This document shows, piece after piece, positions 46,726 through 60,492 of a stretch of 64,000 bases of DNA. Numbering within the stretch: position 1 is the first letter of the stretch; each line of letters begins with the position of its first letter. Under the pieces are notes generated by a model. That model saw only the letters and a program-made list of their open reading frames with translations. It made no database searches and was not told the DNA's origin. Origin of the DNA: Calliopsis andreniformis (Eukaryota > Arthropoda > Insecta > Hymenoptera > Andrenidae); assembly GCF_051401765.1 (NCBI RefSeq), contig NW_027480429.1, forward strand, positions 9,800,157 to 9,864,156, read 5' to 3'. Position numbers and translations under genes: made by a program.

Positions 46726-48715
46726 ATGAACATCACTTTCAAACTGGTTGCAATTATTCCTGTTATATGATGGAAAAACTGTTGTATTTATATTGTATTT
46801 TATGCTCTGGGCGTTGACTGCGAAGGCCCGAACTATTCAATCTGTTGGATCAACGCCCTAGAGTGAAGCCTAGGTTGCTCGGAATGTAGAAATGACCATA
46901 ACATTCACACTGGTTGAAATTATTCGTTTAATACGATGGAAAAGCTGTTGAATCTTTATAGTATTTTATGATTCTGGCGTTGACTTCTAAGGTCCTAACT
47001 ATTCGATCTGGTGGAGCAACGCCCTAGAGTGAAGCCTAGGTTGCCCGGAACGTAGAAATGACGTTAACTTTCATACTGGTTGCAATTATTCGTTTTATAC
47101 GATGGAAAAACAGTTCTATTTATTTTGTATTTTATGCTTCAGGCGTTGACTTCTGAGGCCGCAGCTATTCGATGTGGTGGAAGAACGCCATAGAGTGAAG
47201 CCTAGGTTGCCCGGAACGTAGAAATGAAAATAACTTTCATACTGGTTGCAATTATTCGTTTTATATGATGGAAGATCTGTTGTATTTATATTGTATTTTA
47301 TGCTGCTGGCGTTCATTTCTTAGGCCCTAACTATTCGATCTGGTGGAACATCGCCCTGGGGTGAAGCCTAGGTTGCCGGAACGTAGAAATGATCATAACT
47401 TGCACACCGGTTGCCATTATTCGTTTTATACTATGGAAAAACAGTTCTATTTATTTTGTATTTTATGCTTCAGGCGTTGACTTCTGAGGCCGCAGCTATT
47501 CGATGTGGTGGAAGAACGCCATAGAGTGAAGCCTAGGTTGCCCGGAACGAAGAAATGACCATAACTTTCATACTGGTTGCAATTATTCGTTTTATATGAT
47601 GGAAGATCTGTTGTATTTATATTGTATTTTATGCTGCTGGCGTTCATTTCTTAGGCCCTAACTATTCGATCTGGTGGAACATCGCCCTGGGGTGAAGCCT
47701 AGGTTGCCGGAACGTAGAAATGATCATAACTTGCACACTGGTTGCCATTATTCGTTTTATACTATGGAAAAACTGTTCTATTTATTTTGTATTTTATGCT
47801 TCGGGCGTTGACTTCTAAGGAACTAACTGTTTGTTCTGGTGGAGCAACGCCCTAGAGTGAAGCCTAGGTTGCCCGGAACGTAGAAATGACCATAACTTTC
47901 ACACTGGATGCTATTATTCGTTCTATACGATGGAATAACTGTTATATTTATATTGTGTCTTATGCTTCTGGCGTTGACTTCTTAGGCCCTAACAATTCGA
48001 TCTGGTGGAACAACGCCCTAGAGTGAAGCCTAGGTTGCCTGGAACGTTCAAATGACCATCACTTTCACACGGGTTGCAATTATTCCAGTTATAGGATGGA
48101 ATGACTGTTGTATTTTTATTGTATTTTATGCTTCAGGCGTTGACTTCTGAGGCCGTAGCTATTCGATGTGGTGGAAGAACGCCATAGAGTGAAGCCTGGG
48201 TTGCGCGGCACGTAGACATAACCATAACTTTCATACTGGTTGCAATTATTCGTTTTATATGATGGAAAAACTGTTGTATTTATATTGTATTTTATGCTTC
48301 TGGCGTTGACTTCTAAGGCACTAACTATTCGATCTGGTGGAGCAACGCTCTAGAGTGAAGCCTAGGCTGCTCGGAATGTAGAAATGACCATAACATTCAC
48401 ACTGGTTGTAATTATTCGTTTAATACGATGGAAAAGCTGTTGCATCTTTATTGTATTTTATGATTCTGGCGTTGACTTCTAAGGCCCTAACTATTCAATC
48501 TGGTGGAACAACGCCCTAGAGTGAGGCCTAGGTTACCCGGAACATAGAAATGACCATCACTTCCATACTGGTAGCAATTATTCGTTTTATACGATGGAAA
48601 AACTGTTGTGTTTATATTGTATTTTATGTTTCTGGCGTTGACTTCTAAGGCACTAACTACTCGATCTGGTGGAGCAACGCCCTAGAGTGAAGCCTAGGTT
48701 CCCCGGAACGTAGAA
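46726..48715 (+). repeat. 12-monomer tandem unit, copy 1 (1,990 bp)
   Basis: Twelve monomers start at 46726, 46892, 47058, 47224, 47389, 47555, 47720, 47886, 48052, 48218, 48384 and 48550. Ten are 166 bp and two are 165 bp (the gttgccggaacg deletion). Rare variants serve as tags: tgctctgggcg, actgcgaaggcccg, aatctttatagtatttt, atgaaaataac, cggaacgaag and gtgtcttatgc. All recur 1,990 bp downstream. The left flank (gctcaagagtgaagcc near 46690) differs from the inner junction. Confidence 0.92.
47102..47763 (+). repeat. 331-bp dimer doubled inside the 1,990-bp unit
   Basis: 47102-47432 and 47433-47763 are nearly the same. Each contains the gaaaaacagttctattt half, the ccgcagc unit and a 165-bp unit with ccggaacg. 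Differences include atgaaaataac against atgaccataac, cggaacgtag against cggaacgaag, and tgcacaccgg against tgcacactgg. The same doubled dimer is present at 49092-49753 in the second large copy, so the dimer doubled before the 1,990-bp unit did. Confidence 0.83.
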
Positions 48716-50705
48716 ATGAACATCACTTTCAAACTGGTTGCAATTATTCCTGTTATATGATGGAAAAACTGTTGTATTTATATTGTATTTTATGCTCTGG
48801 GCGTTGACTGCGAAGGCCCGAACTATTCAATCTGTTGGATCAACGCCCTAGAGTGAAGCCTAGGTTGCTCGGAATGTAGAAATGACCATAACATTCACAC
48901 TGGTTGAAATTATTCGTTTAATACGATGGAAAAGCTGTTGAATCTTTATAGTATTTTATGATTCTGGCGTTGACTTCTAAGGTCCTAACTATTCGATCTG
49001 GTGGAGCAACGCCCTAGAGTGAAGCCTAGGTTGCCCGGAACGTAGAAATGACGTTAACTTTCATACTGGTTGCAATTATTCGTTTTATACGATGGAAAAA
49101 CAGTTCTATTTATTTTGTATTTTATGCTTCAGGCGTTGACTTCTGAGGCCGCAGCTATTCGATGTGGTGGAAGAACGCCATAGAGTGAAGCCTAGGTTGC
49201 CCGGAACGTAGAAATGAAAATAACTTTCATACTGGTTGCAATTATTCGTTTTATATGATGGAAGATCTGTTGTATTTATATTGTATTTTATGCTGCTGGC
49301 GTTCATTTCTTAGGCCCTAACTATTCGATCTGGTGGAACATCGCCCTGGGGTGAAGCCTAGGTTGCCGGAACGTAGAAATGATCATAACTTGCACACCGG
49401 TTGCCATTATTCGTTTTATACTATGGAAAAACAGTTCTATTTATTTTGTATTTTATGCTTCAGGCGTTGACTTCTGAGGCCGCAGCTATTCGATGTGGTG
49501 GAAGAACGCCATAGAGTGAAGCCTAGGTTGCCCGGAACGAAGAAATGACCATAACTTTCATACTGGTTGCAATTATTCGTTTTATATGATGGAAGATCTG
49601 TTGTATTTATATTGTATTTTATGCTGCTGGCGTTCATTTCTTAGGCCCTAACTATTCGATCTGGTGGAACATCGCCCTGGGGTGAAGCCTAGGTTGCCGG
49701 AACGTAGAAATGATCATAACTTGCACACTGGTTGCCATTATTCGTTTTATACTATGGAAAAACTGTTCTATTTATTTTGTATTTTATGCTTCGGGCGTTG
49801 ACTTCTAAGGAACTAACTGTTTGTTCTGGTGGAGCAACGCCCTAGAGTGAAGCCTAGGTTGCCCGGAACGTAGAAATGACCATAACTTTCACACTGGATG
49901 CTATTATTCGTTCTATACGATGGAATAACTGTTATATTTATATTGTGTCTTATGCTTCTGGCGTTGACTTCTTAGGCCCTAACAATTCGATCTGGTGGAA
50001 CAACGCCCTAGAGTGAAGCCTAGGTTGCCTGGAACGTTCAAATGACCATCACTTTCACACGGGTTGCAATTATTCCAGTTATAGGATGGAATGACTGTTG
50101 TATTTTTATTGTATTTTATGCTTCAGGCGTTGACTTCTGAGGCCGTAGCTATTCGATGTGGTGGAAGAACGCCATAGAGTGAAGCCTGGGTTGCGCGGCA
50201 CGTAGACATAACCATAACTTTCATACTGGTTGCAATTATTCGTTTTATATGATGGAAAAACTGTTGTATTTATATTGTATTTTATGCTTCTGGCGTTGAC
50301 TTCTAAGGCACTAACTATTCGATCTGGTGGAGCAACGCTCTAGAGTGAAGCCTAGGCTGCTCGGAATGTAGAAATGACCATAACATTCACACTGGTTGTA
50401 ATTATTCGTTTAATACGATGGAAAAGCTGTTGCATCTTTATTGTATTTTATGATTCTGGCGTTGACTTCTAAGGCCCTAACTATTCAATCTGGTGGAACA
50501 ACGCCCTAGAGTGAGGCCTAGGTTACCCGGAACATAGAAATGACCATCACTTCCATACTGGTAGCAATTATTCGTTTTATACGATGGAAAAACTGTTGTG
50601 TTTATATTGTATTTTATGTTTCTGGCGTTGACTTCTAAGGCACTAACTACTCGATCTGGTGGAGCAACGCCCTAGAGTGAAGCCTAGGTTCCCCGGAACG
50701 TAGAA
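48716..50705 (+). repeat. 12-monomer tandem unit, copy 2 (1,990 bp)
   Basis: Second copy of 46726-48715. Every line I compared showed no mismatch. The inner junction (48716) and the right end (50706) are both preceded by the same ggttccccggaacgtagaa, which fixes the period at 1,990 bp. Such identity in a satellite means either a very recent unequal exchange or a duplication made during assembly. Confidence 0.92.
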
Positions 50706-53029
50706 ATGACCATCACTTTCAAACTGGTTGCAATTATTCCTGTTATAGGATGGAAAGACTGTTGTATTTTTATTGTATTTTATGCTTCAGGCGTTGACTT
50801 CTGAGGCCGTAGCTATTCGATGTGGTGGAAGAACGCCATAGAGTGAAGCCTGGGTTGCGCGGAACGTAGACATAACCATAGCTTTCATAGTAGTTGGAAT
50901 TATTCGTTTTATATGATGGAAAAACTGTTGTATTTATATTGTATTTTATGCTTCTGGCGTTGACTTCTAAGGTACTGACTATTCGATCTGGTGGAGCAAC
51001 GCTCTAGAGTGAAGCCTAGGTTGCCCGGAACGTAGAAATGTCCATCACTTTCACACGGGTTGCAATTATTCCTGTTATAGGACGGAAAGACTGTTGTATT
51101 TTTATTGTATTTTATGCTTCAGGCGTTGACTTCTGAGGCCGTTGCTATTCGATGTAGTGGAAGAACGCCATAGAGTGATGCCTAGGTTGCCCGGAACGTA
51201 GAAATGTCCATAACTTTCATACTGGTTGCAATTATTCGTTTTATACGATGGAAAAACTGTTGTATTTATATTGTATTTTATGCTTCTTGCGCTGACTTCT
51301 AAGGCACTAACTATTCGATCTGGTGGAGCAACGCTCTAGAGTGAAGCCTAGGTTGCCCGGAACGTAGAAATGACCATCACTTTCAAACTGGTTGCAATTA
51401 TTCCTGTCATATGATGGAAAAACTGTTGTATTTATATTGTATTTTATGCTTCGGGCGTTGACTGCTAAGGCCCTAACTATTCAATCTGTTGGATCAACGC
51501 CCTAGAGTGTAGCCTAGGTTGCTCGGAATGTAGAAATGACCATAACAGTCACAATGATTGTAATTATTCGTTTAATACGATGGAAAAGCTGTTGCATCTT
51601 TATTGTATTTTATGATTCTGGCGTTGACTTCTAAGGCCCTAACTATTCAATCTGGTGGAGCAACGCCCTAGAGTGAGGCCTAGGTTGCCCGGAACATAGA
51701 AATGACCATCACTTCCATACTGGTAGCAATTATTCGTTTTATACGATGGAAAAACTGTTGTGTTTATTTTGTATTTTATGCTTCTGGCGTTGACTTCTAA
51801 GGCACTAACTATTCGATCTGGTGGAGCAACGCCCTAGAGTGAAGCCTAGGTTCCCCGGAAAGTAGAAATGACCATCACTTTCAAACTGGTTGCAATTATG
51901 CCTGTTATAGGATGGAAAGACTGTTGTATTTTTATTGTATTTTGTGCTTCAGGCGTTGACTTCTGAGGCCGTAGTTATTCGATGTGGTGGAAGAACGCCA
52001 TAGAGTGAAGCCTAGGTTGCCCGGAACGTAGAAAAGACCATAACTTTCACACTGGTTGCAATTATTCGTTTTATATGATGGAAAAACTGTTGTATTTATA
52101 TTGTATTTTATGCTTCTGGCGTTGACTTCTAAGGTACTAACTATTCGATCTGGTGGAGCAACGCTCTAGAGTGAAGCCTAGGTTGCCCGGAACGTAGAAA
52201 TGACCATCACTTTCACACGGGTTGCAATTATTCCTGTTATAGGACGGAAAGACTGTTGTATTTTTATTGTATTTTATGCTTCAGGCGTTGACTTCTGAGG
52301 CCGTTGCTATTCGATGTAGTGGAAGAACGCCATAGAGTGATGCCTAGGTTGCCCGGAACGTAGAAATGTCCATAACTTTCATACTGGTTGCAATTATTCG
52401 TTTTATACGATGGAAAAACTGTTGTATTTATATTGTATTTTATGCTTCTTGCGCTGACTTCTAAGGCACTAACTATTCGATCTGGTGGAGCAACGCTCTA
52501 GAGTGAAGCCTAGGTTGCCCGGAACGTAGAAATGACCATCACTTTCAAACTGGTTGCAATTATTCCTGTTATATGATGGAAAAACTGTTGTATTTATATT
52601 GTATTTTATGCTTCGGGCGTTGACTGCTAAGGCCCTAACTATTCAATCTGTTGGATCAACGCCCTAGAGTGTAGCCTAGGTTGCTCGGAATGTAGAAATG
52701 ACAATAACATTCACACTGATTGTAATTATTCGTTTAATACGATGGAAAAGCTGTTGCATCTTTATTGTATTTTATGATTCTGGCGTTGACTTCTAAGGCC
52801 CTAACTATTCAATCTGGTGGAGCAACGCCCTAGAGTGAGGCCTAGGTTGCCCGGAACATAGAAATGACCATCACTTCCATACTGGTAGCAACTATTCGTT
52901 TTATACGATGGAAAAACTGTTGTGTTTATATTGTATTTTATGTTTCTGGCGTTGACTTCTAAGGCACTAACTACTCGATCTGGTGGAGCAACGCCGTAGA
53001 GTGAAGCCTAGGTTCCCCGGAACGTAGAA
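50706..53029 (+). repeat. B-set 7-monomer HOR, two tandem copies of 1,162 bp
   Basis: Copies are 50706-51867 and 51868-53029; the first monomer type returns again at 53030. Starts of the first copy are 50706, 50872, 51038, 51204, 51370, 51536 and 51702, and each recurs 1,162 bp later. The seven monomer types and their order match 42744-43905. Differences are scattered single bases (for example cctgtcatatgatgg against cctgttatatgatgg). Confidence 0.9.
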
Positions 53030-55316
53030 ATGACCATCACTTTCAAACTGGTTGCAATTATTCCTGTTATAGGATGGAAAGACTGTTGTATTTTTATTGT
53101 ATTTTGTGCTTCAGGCGTTGACTTCTGAGGCCGTAGTTATTCGATGTGGTGGAAGAACGCCATAGAGTGAAGCCTAGGTTGCCCGGAACGTAGAAACGAC
53201 CATAACTTTCATACTGGTTGCAATTATTCGTTTTATATGATGGAAGAACTGTTGTACTTATATTTTATTTTATTCTGCTGGCGTTCACATCTTAGGTCCT
53301 AACTATTCGATCTGGTGGAACAACGCCCCGGGGTGAAGCCTAGGTTGCCGGAACGTAGAAATGATCATAACTTTCACACTGGTTGCTATTATTCGTTTTA
53401 TACGATGGAAAGGCTGTTCTTTTTATTTTGTATTTTATGCTTCTGGCGTTGCCTTCTTAGGTCCTAACTGTTCGATCTGGTGGAACAACGCCCTAGAGTG
53501 AAGCCTAGGTTACCCGGAACGTAGAAATGACCAGTACTTTCACACTGTTTGCAGTTATTCCTGCTATACGATGGAAAAACTGTTGCATCTTTATTGAATT
53601 TTATGCTTCTGGCGTTGACTTCTAAGGCCCTAACTATTCTATCTGGTGGATCAGCGCCCTAGGGTGAAGCCTAGGTTGCTCCGAATGTAGAAACGACCAT
53701 AACATTCACACTGGTTGAAATTATTCGTTTTATACGATGGAAAAACTGTTATATTTATATTGTATTTTATGCTTCTGGCGTTGATTTCTTAGACCCTAAC
53801 TCTTCGATCTGGTGGAGCAACGCCACAGAGTTAAGACTAGGATGCCCGAAACGTCGAAATGAACGTTACTTTCGCACTGGTTGCAATTAGTCATGCTATA
53901 CAATGGAAAAACTGTTGTATTTATACTGTATTTTATGCTTCTGGCGTTGACTTCTAAGGCCCTAGCTATTCGATCTGGTGGAGCAACGCCCTAGAGTGAA
54001 GCCTAGGTTGCCCGGAACGTAGAGATGACGATAACTTTCATACTGGTTGCAATTATTCGTTTTATACGATGGAAAAACAGTTCTATTTATTTTGTATTTT
54101 ATGCTTCAGGCGTTGACTTCTGAGGCCGCAGCTATTCGATGTGGTGGAAGAACGCCATAGAGTGAAGCCTAGGTTGCCCGGAACGTATAAATGGCTTTAA
54201 CTTTCATACTGGTTGCAATTACTCGTTTTATACGATTGAAAAACTGTTGTATTTATATTCTATTTTATGCTTCTGCCGTTGACTTCTTATGCCCTAACTA
54301 TTCCATCTGGTGGAACAACGCGCTATGGTGAAGCCTAAGTTGCCCGGAACGTAGAAATGACCATAACTATCACACCGGTAGCAATTATTCGTTCTATACG
54401 ATGGAAAAACTGTTATACTTATATTGTATCTTATGCTTCTGGCGTTGACTTCTTAGGCCCTAACAATTGGATCTGGTGGAACAACGCCCTAGAGTGATGC
54501 CTAGGTTGCCTGGAACGTACAAATGACCATCACTTTCACAAGGGTTGCAATTATTCCTGTTAGAGGATGGAAAGACTGTTGTATTTTTATTGTATTTTAT
54601 GCTTCAGGCGTTGACTTCTGAGGCCGCAGCTATTCGATGTGGTGGCAGAACGCCATAGAGTGAAGCCTAGGTTGCCCGGAACGTAGAAATGACCATAACT
54701 TTCATACTGGTTGCAATTATTCGTTTTATATGATGGAAGATCTGTTGTATTTATATTGTATTTTATGCTGCTGGCGTTCATGTCTTAGGCCCTAACTATT
54801 CGATCTGGTGGAACATCGCCCTGGGGTGAAGCCTAGGTTGCCGGAACGTAGAAATGATCATAACTTTCACACTGGTTGCCATTATTCGTTTTATACTATG
54901 GAAAAACTGTTCTATTTATTTTGTATTTTATGCTTCGGGCGTTGACTTCTAAGGAACTAACTGTTTGATCTGGTGGAGCAACGCCCTAGAGTGAAGCCTA
55001 GGTTGCCCGGAACGTAGAAATGACCATAACTTTCACACTGGATGCTATTATTCGTTCTATACGATGGAAAAACTGTTATATGTATATTGTATCTTTTGCT
55101 TCTGGCGTTCACTGCTTAGGCCCTAACAATTCGATCTGGTGGAACAACGCCCTAGAGTGAAGTCTAGGTTGCCTGGAACGCACAAATGACCATCACTTTC
55201 ACACGGGTTGCAATTATTCCAGTTATAGGATGGAAAGACTGTTGTATTTTTATTGCATTTTATGCTTCAGGCGTTGACTTCTGAGGCCGTAGCTATTCGA
55301 TGTGGTGGAAGAACGC
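53030..55316 (+). repeat. Long-range duplicate, copy 2 (53176-55316)
   Basis: After one ccccgg-type unit at 53030, the sequence from about 53176 follows 44550-46690 at an offset of 8,626 bp. It includes tgtacttatatt with ttctgctggcgttcacatc, gaaaggctgttc, gctccgaatgtag, the acgtcg-class unit at 53859, and ttgcccggaacgtataaatg. Small differences are spread along the length. Confidence 0.82.
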
Positions 55317-58300
55317 CATAGAGTGAAGCCTAGGTTGCCCGGAACGTAAAAATGACCATAACTTTCATACTGGTTGCAATTATCCGTTTTATATGATGGA
55401 AGAACTGTTGTATTTATATTGTATTTTATGCTGCTGGCGTTCACTTCTTAGGCCCTAACTATTCGATCTGGTGGAACAACTACCTGGGGTGAAGCCTAGG
55501 TTGCCCGGAACGTAGAAATGACCATAACTTTCATACTGGTTGCAATTATTCGTTTTATACGATGGAAAAACAGTTCTATTTATTTTGTATTTTATGCTTC
55601 AGGCGTCGACTTCTGAGGCCGCAGCTATTCGATGTGGTGGAAGAACGCCATAGAGTGAAGCCTAGGTTGCCCGGAACGTAGAAATGACCATAACTTTCAT
55701 ACTGCTTGCAATTATTCGTTTTATATGATGGAAGAACTGTTGTACTTATATTGTATTTTATTCTGCTGGCGTTCACATCTTAGGTCCTAACTATTCGATC
55801 TGGTGGAACAACGCCCCGGGGTGAAGCCTAGGTTGCCGGAACGTAGAAATGATCATAACTTTCACACTGGTTGCTATTATTCGTTTTATACGATGGAAAG
55901 GCTGTTCTTTTTATTTTCTATTTTATGCTTCTGGCGTTGCCTTCTTAGGTCCTAACTGTTCGATCTGGTGGAACAACGCCCTAGAGTGAAGCCTAGGTTA
56001 CCCGGAACGTAGAAATGACAAGTACTTTCACACTGTTTGCAGTTATTCCTGCTATACGATGGAAAAACTGTTGCATCTTTATTGAATTTTATGCTTCTGG
56101 CGTTGACTTCTAAGGCCCTAACTATTCGATCTGGTGGAGTATCGCCCTAGAGTGAAGCCTAGGTTCCCCGGAACGTAGAAATGACCATCACTTTCAAACT
56201 GGTTGCAATTGTTCCTGTTATAGGCTGGAAAGACTGTTGTATCTTTATTGTATTTTATGCTTCTGGCGTTGACTTCTAAGGCCCTAACTATTCTATCTGG
56301 TGGATCAACGCCCTACTGTGAAGCCTAGGTTGCCCGGAACGTAGAAGTGACCATAACTTTCACACTGGTTGCTATTATTCGTTCTATAGATGGAAAAACA
56401 GTTATATTTATATTATATCTTATGCTTCTGGCATTGACTTCTTAGGCCCTAACAATTCCGATCTGGTGGAACAACGCCCTAGACTGAAGCCTAGGTTGCC
56501 TGGAACGTACAAATGACCATCACTTACACACGGGTTGCAATTATTCCTGTTATAGGACGGAAAGACTGTTGTATTTTTATTGTATTTTCTGCTTCAGGCG
56601 TTGACTTCTGAGGCCGTTGCTATTCGATGTAGTGGAAGAACGCCATACAGTGAAGCCTAGGTTGCCCGGAACGTGGAAATGACCATAGCTTTCATACTGG
56701 TTGCAATTATTCGTTTTATACGATGGAAAAACTGTTGTATTTATATTGTATTTTATGCTTCTGGCGTTGACTTCTAAGGCACTAACTATTCGATCTGGTG
56801 GAGCAACGCTCTAGAGTGAAGCCTAGGTTGCCCGGAACGTAGAAATGACCATCACTTTCAAACTGGTTGCAATTATTCCTGTTATATGATGGAAAAACTG
56901 TTGTATTTATATTGTATTTTATGCTTCGGGCGTTGACTGCTAAGGCCCTAACTATTCAATCTGTTGGATCAACGCCCTAGAGTGAAGCCTAGGTTGCTCG
57001 GAATGTAGAAATGACCATAACATTCACACTGGTTGAAATTATTCGTTTAATACGATGGAAAAGCTGTTGCATCTTTATTGTATTTTATGATTCTAGCGTT
57101 GACTTCTAAGGCCCTAACTATTCGATCTGGAGGAGCAACGCCCTAGAGTGAAGCCTAGGTTGCCCGGAACGTAGAGATGACGTTAACTTTCATACTGGTT
57201 GCAATTATTCGTTTTATACGATGGAAAAACAGTTCTATTTATTTTGTATTTTATGCTTCAGGCGTCGACATCTGAGGCCGCAGCTATTCGATGTGGTGGA
57301 AGAACGCCATAGAGTGAAGCCTAGGTTACCCGGAACGTAGAAATGACCAGTACTTTCACACTGTTTGCAGTTATTCCTGCTATACGATGGAAAAACTGTT
57401 GCATCTTTATTGAATTTTATGCTTCTGGCGTTGACTTCTAAGGCCCTAACTATTCTATCTGGTGGATCAACGCCCTAGAGTGATGCCTAGGTTGCTCCGA
57501 ATGTAGAAATGACCTTAACATTCACACTGGTTGAAATTATTCGTTTTATACGATGGAAAAACTGTTATATTTATATTGTATTTTATGCTTCAGGCGTTGA
57601 CTTCTGAGGCCGCAGCTATTCGATGTGGTGGAAGAACGCCATAGAGTGAAGCCTAGGTTGCCCGGAACGTAGAAATGACCATAACTTTCATACTGGTTGC
57701 AATTATTCGTTTTATATGATGGAAGAACTGTTGTACTTATATTGTATTTTATTCTGCTGGCGTTCACATCTTAGGTCCTAACTATTCGATCTGGTGGAAC
57801 AACGCCCCGGGGTGAAGCCTAGGTTGCCGGAACGTAGAAATGATCATAACTTTCACACTGGTTGCTGTTATTCGTTTTATACGATGGAAAGACTGTTCTT
57901 TTTATTTTGTATTTTATGCTTCTGGCGTTGCCTTCTTAGGTCCTAACTGTTCGATCTGGTGGAACAACGCCCTAGAGTGAAGCCTAGGTTACCCGGAACG
58001 TAGAAATGACCAGTACTTTCACACTGTTTACAGTTATTCCTGCTATACGATCGAAAAACTGTTGCATCTTTATTGAATTTTATGCTTCTGGCGTTGACTT
58101 CTAAGGCCCTAACTATTCGATCTGGTGGAGTATCGCCCTAGAGTGAAGCCTAGGTTCCCCGGAACGTAGAAATGACCATCACTTTCAAACTGGTTGCAAT
58201 TGTTCCTGTTATAGGCTGGAAAGACTGTTGTATCTTTATTGTATTTTATGCTTCAGGCGTTGACTTCTGAGGCCGTAGCTATTCGATGTGGTGGAAGAAC

Positions 58301-60492
58301 GCCATAGAGTGAAGCCTGGGTTGCGCGGCACGTAGACATAACCATAACTTTCATACTGGTTGCTATTATTCGTTTTATATGATGGAAAAACTGTTGTATT
58401 TATATTGTATTTTATGCTTCTGGCGTTGACTTCTAAGGTACTAACTATTCGATCTGGTGGAACAACGCCCTGGGGTGAAGCCTAGGTTGCCGGAACGAAG
58501 AAATGATCATAACTTTCACACTGGTTGCTATTATTCGTTTTATACGATGGAAAAACTGTTCTATTTATTTTGTATTTTATGCTTCTGGCGTTGCCTTCTT
58601 AGGCCCTAACTGTTCGATCTGGTGGAACAACGCCCTAGAGTGAAGCCTAGGTTACCCGGAATGTAGAAATGACCAGTACTTTCACACTGTTTGCAGTTAT
58701 TCCTGCTATACGATGGAAAAACTGTTGCATCTTTATTGAATTTTATGCTTCTGGCGTTGACTTCTAAGGCCCTAACTATTCTATCTGGCGGATCAACGCC
58801 CTAGAGTGAAGCCTAGGTTGCTCCGAATGTAGAAATGATCATAACATTCACACTGGTTGAAATTATTCGTTTTATGCGATGGAAAAACTGTTATATTTAT
58901 ATTGTATTTTATGCTCCTGGCGTTGATTTCTAAGGCCCTAACTATTCAATCTGGTGGAACAACGCCCTAGAGTGAGGCCTAGGTTGCCCGGAACGTAGAA
59001 ATGACCATCACTTCCATACTGGTAGCAATTACTCGTTTTGTACGATGGAAAAACTGTTGTGTTTATATTGTATTTTATGCTTCTGGCGTTGACTTCTAAG
59101 GCACTAACTATTCGATCTGGTGGAGCAACGCCGTAGAGTGAAGCCTAGGTTCCCCGGAACGTAGAAATGACCATCACTTTCAAACTGGTTGCAATTATAC
59201 CTGTTTTAGGATGGAAAGACTGTTGTATTTTTATTGTATTTTATGCTTCAGGCGTTGACTTCTGAGGCCGTTGCTATTCGATGTAGTGGAAGAACGCCAT
59301 AGTGTGAAGCCTAGGTTGCCCGGAACGTAGAAATGACCATAACTTTCATACTGGTTGCAATTATTCGTTTTATATGATGGAAAAACTGTTGGATTTATAT
59401 TGTATTTTATTCTTCTGGCGTTGACTTCTAAGGCACTAACTATTCGATCTGGTGTAGCAACGCTCTAGAGTGAAGCCTAGGTTTCCCGGAACGTAGAAAT
59501 GACCATAACTTTCACACAGGTTGCTCTTATTCGTTTTATACGATGGAAAAACTGTTATATTTATATTGTATTTTATGCTTCTGGCGTTGCCTTCTTAGGC
59601 CCTAACTGTTCGATCTGGTGCAAGAACGCCCTAGAGAGAAGCCTAGGTTACCCGGAACGTAGAAATGACCAGTACTTTCACACTGTTTGCAGTTATTCCT
59701 GCTATACGATGGAAAAACTGTTGCATCTTTATTGAATTTTATGCTTCTGGCGTTGACTTCTAAGGCCCTAACTATTCTATCTGGTGGATCAACGCCCTAG
59801 TGTGAAGTCTAGGTTGCCCGGAACGTAGAAGTGACCATAACTTTCACACTGGTTGCTATTATTCGTTCTATAGGTGGAAAAACTGTTATATTTATATTGT
59901 ATCTTATGCTTCTGGCGTTGACTTCTTAGGCCCTAACTATTCGATCTGGTGGAGCAACGCCCTAGAGTGAAGCCTAGCTTCCCCGGAACGTAGAAATGAC
60001 GATCACTTTCAAACTGGTTGCAATTATTCCTGTTATAGGATGGAAAGACTGTTGTATTTTTATTGTATTTTATGCTTCAGGCGTTGACTTCTGAGGCCGC
60101 AGCTATTCGATGTGGTGGAAGAACGCCATAGAGTGAAGCCTAGGTTGCACGGAACGTAGAAATGACCATAACTTTCATACTGGTTGCAATTATTCGTTTT
60201 ATATGATGGAAGATCTGTTGTATTTATATTGTATTTAATGCTGCAGGCGTTCACTTCTTTGGCCCTAACTATTCGATCTGGTGGAACAACGCCCTGGGGT
60301 GAAGCCTAGGTTGCCGGAACGTAGAAATGATCATAACTTTCACACTGGTTGCCATTATTCGTTTTATACTATGGAAAAACTGTTCTATTTATTTTGTATT
60401 TTATGCTTCTTGCGCTGAGTTCTAAGGCACTAACTATTCGATATGGTGGAGCAACGCTCTAGAGTGAAGCCTAGGTTGCCTGGAACGTACAA
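55317..60492 (+). repeat. Mixed B-set block with a 1,991-bp offset repeat
   Basis: About 31 monomers. The stretch about 55600-56250 recurs at 57591-58241 (offset 1,991 bp); paired starts are 55684/57675, 55849/57840 and 56181/58172, the last with the rare attgttcctgttataggctgg. Three unusual one-base length changes mark single monomers: ctatagatgg near 56388, aattccgatctgg near 56453 and ctataggtgg near 59870. No gene or foreign DNA is present. Confidence 0.72.
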
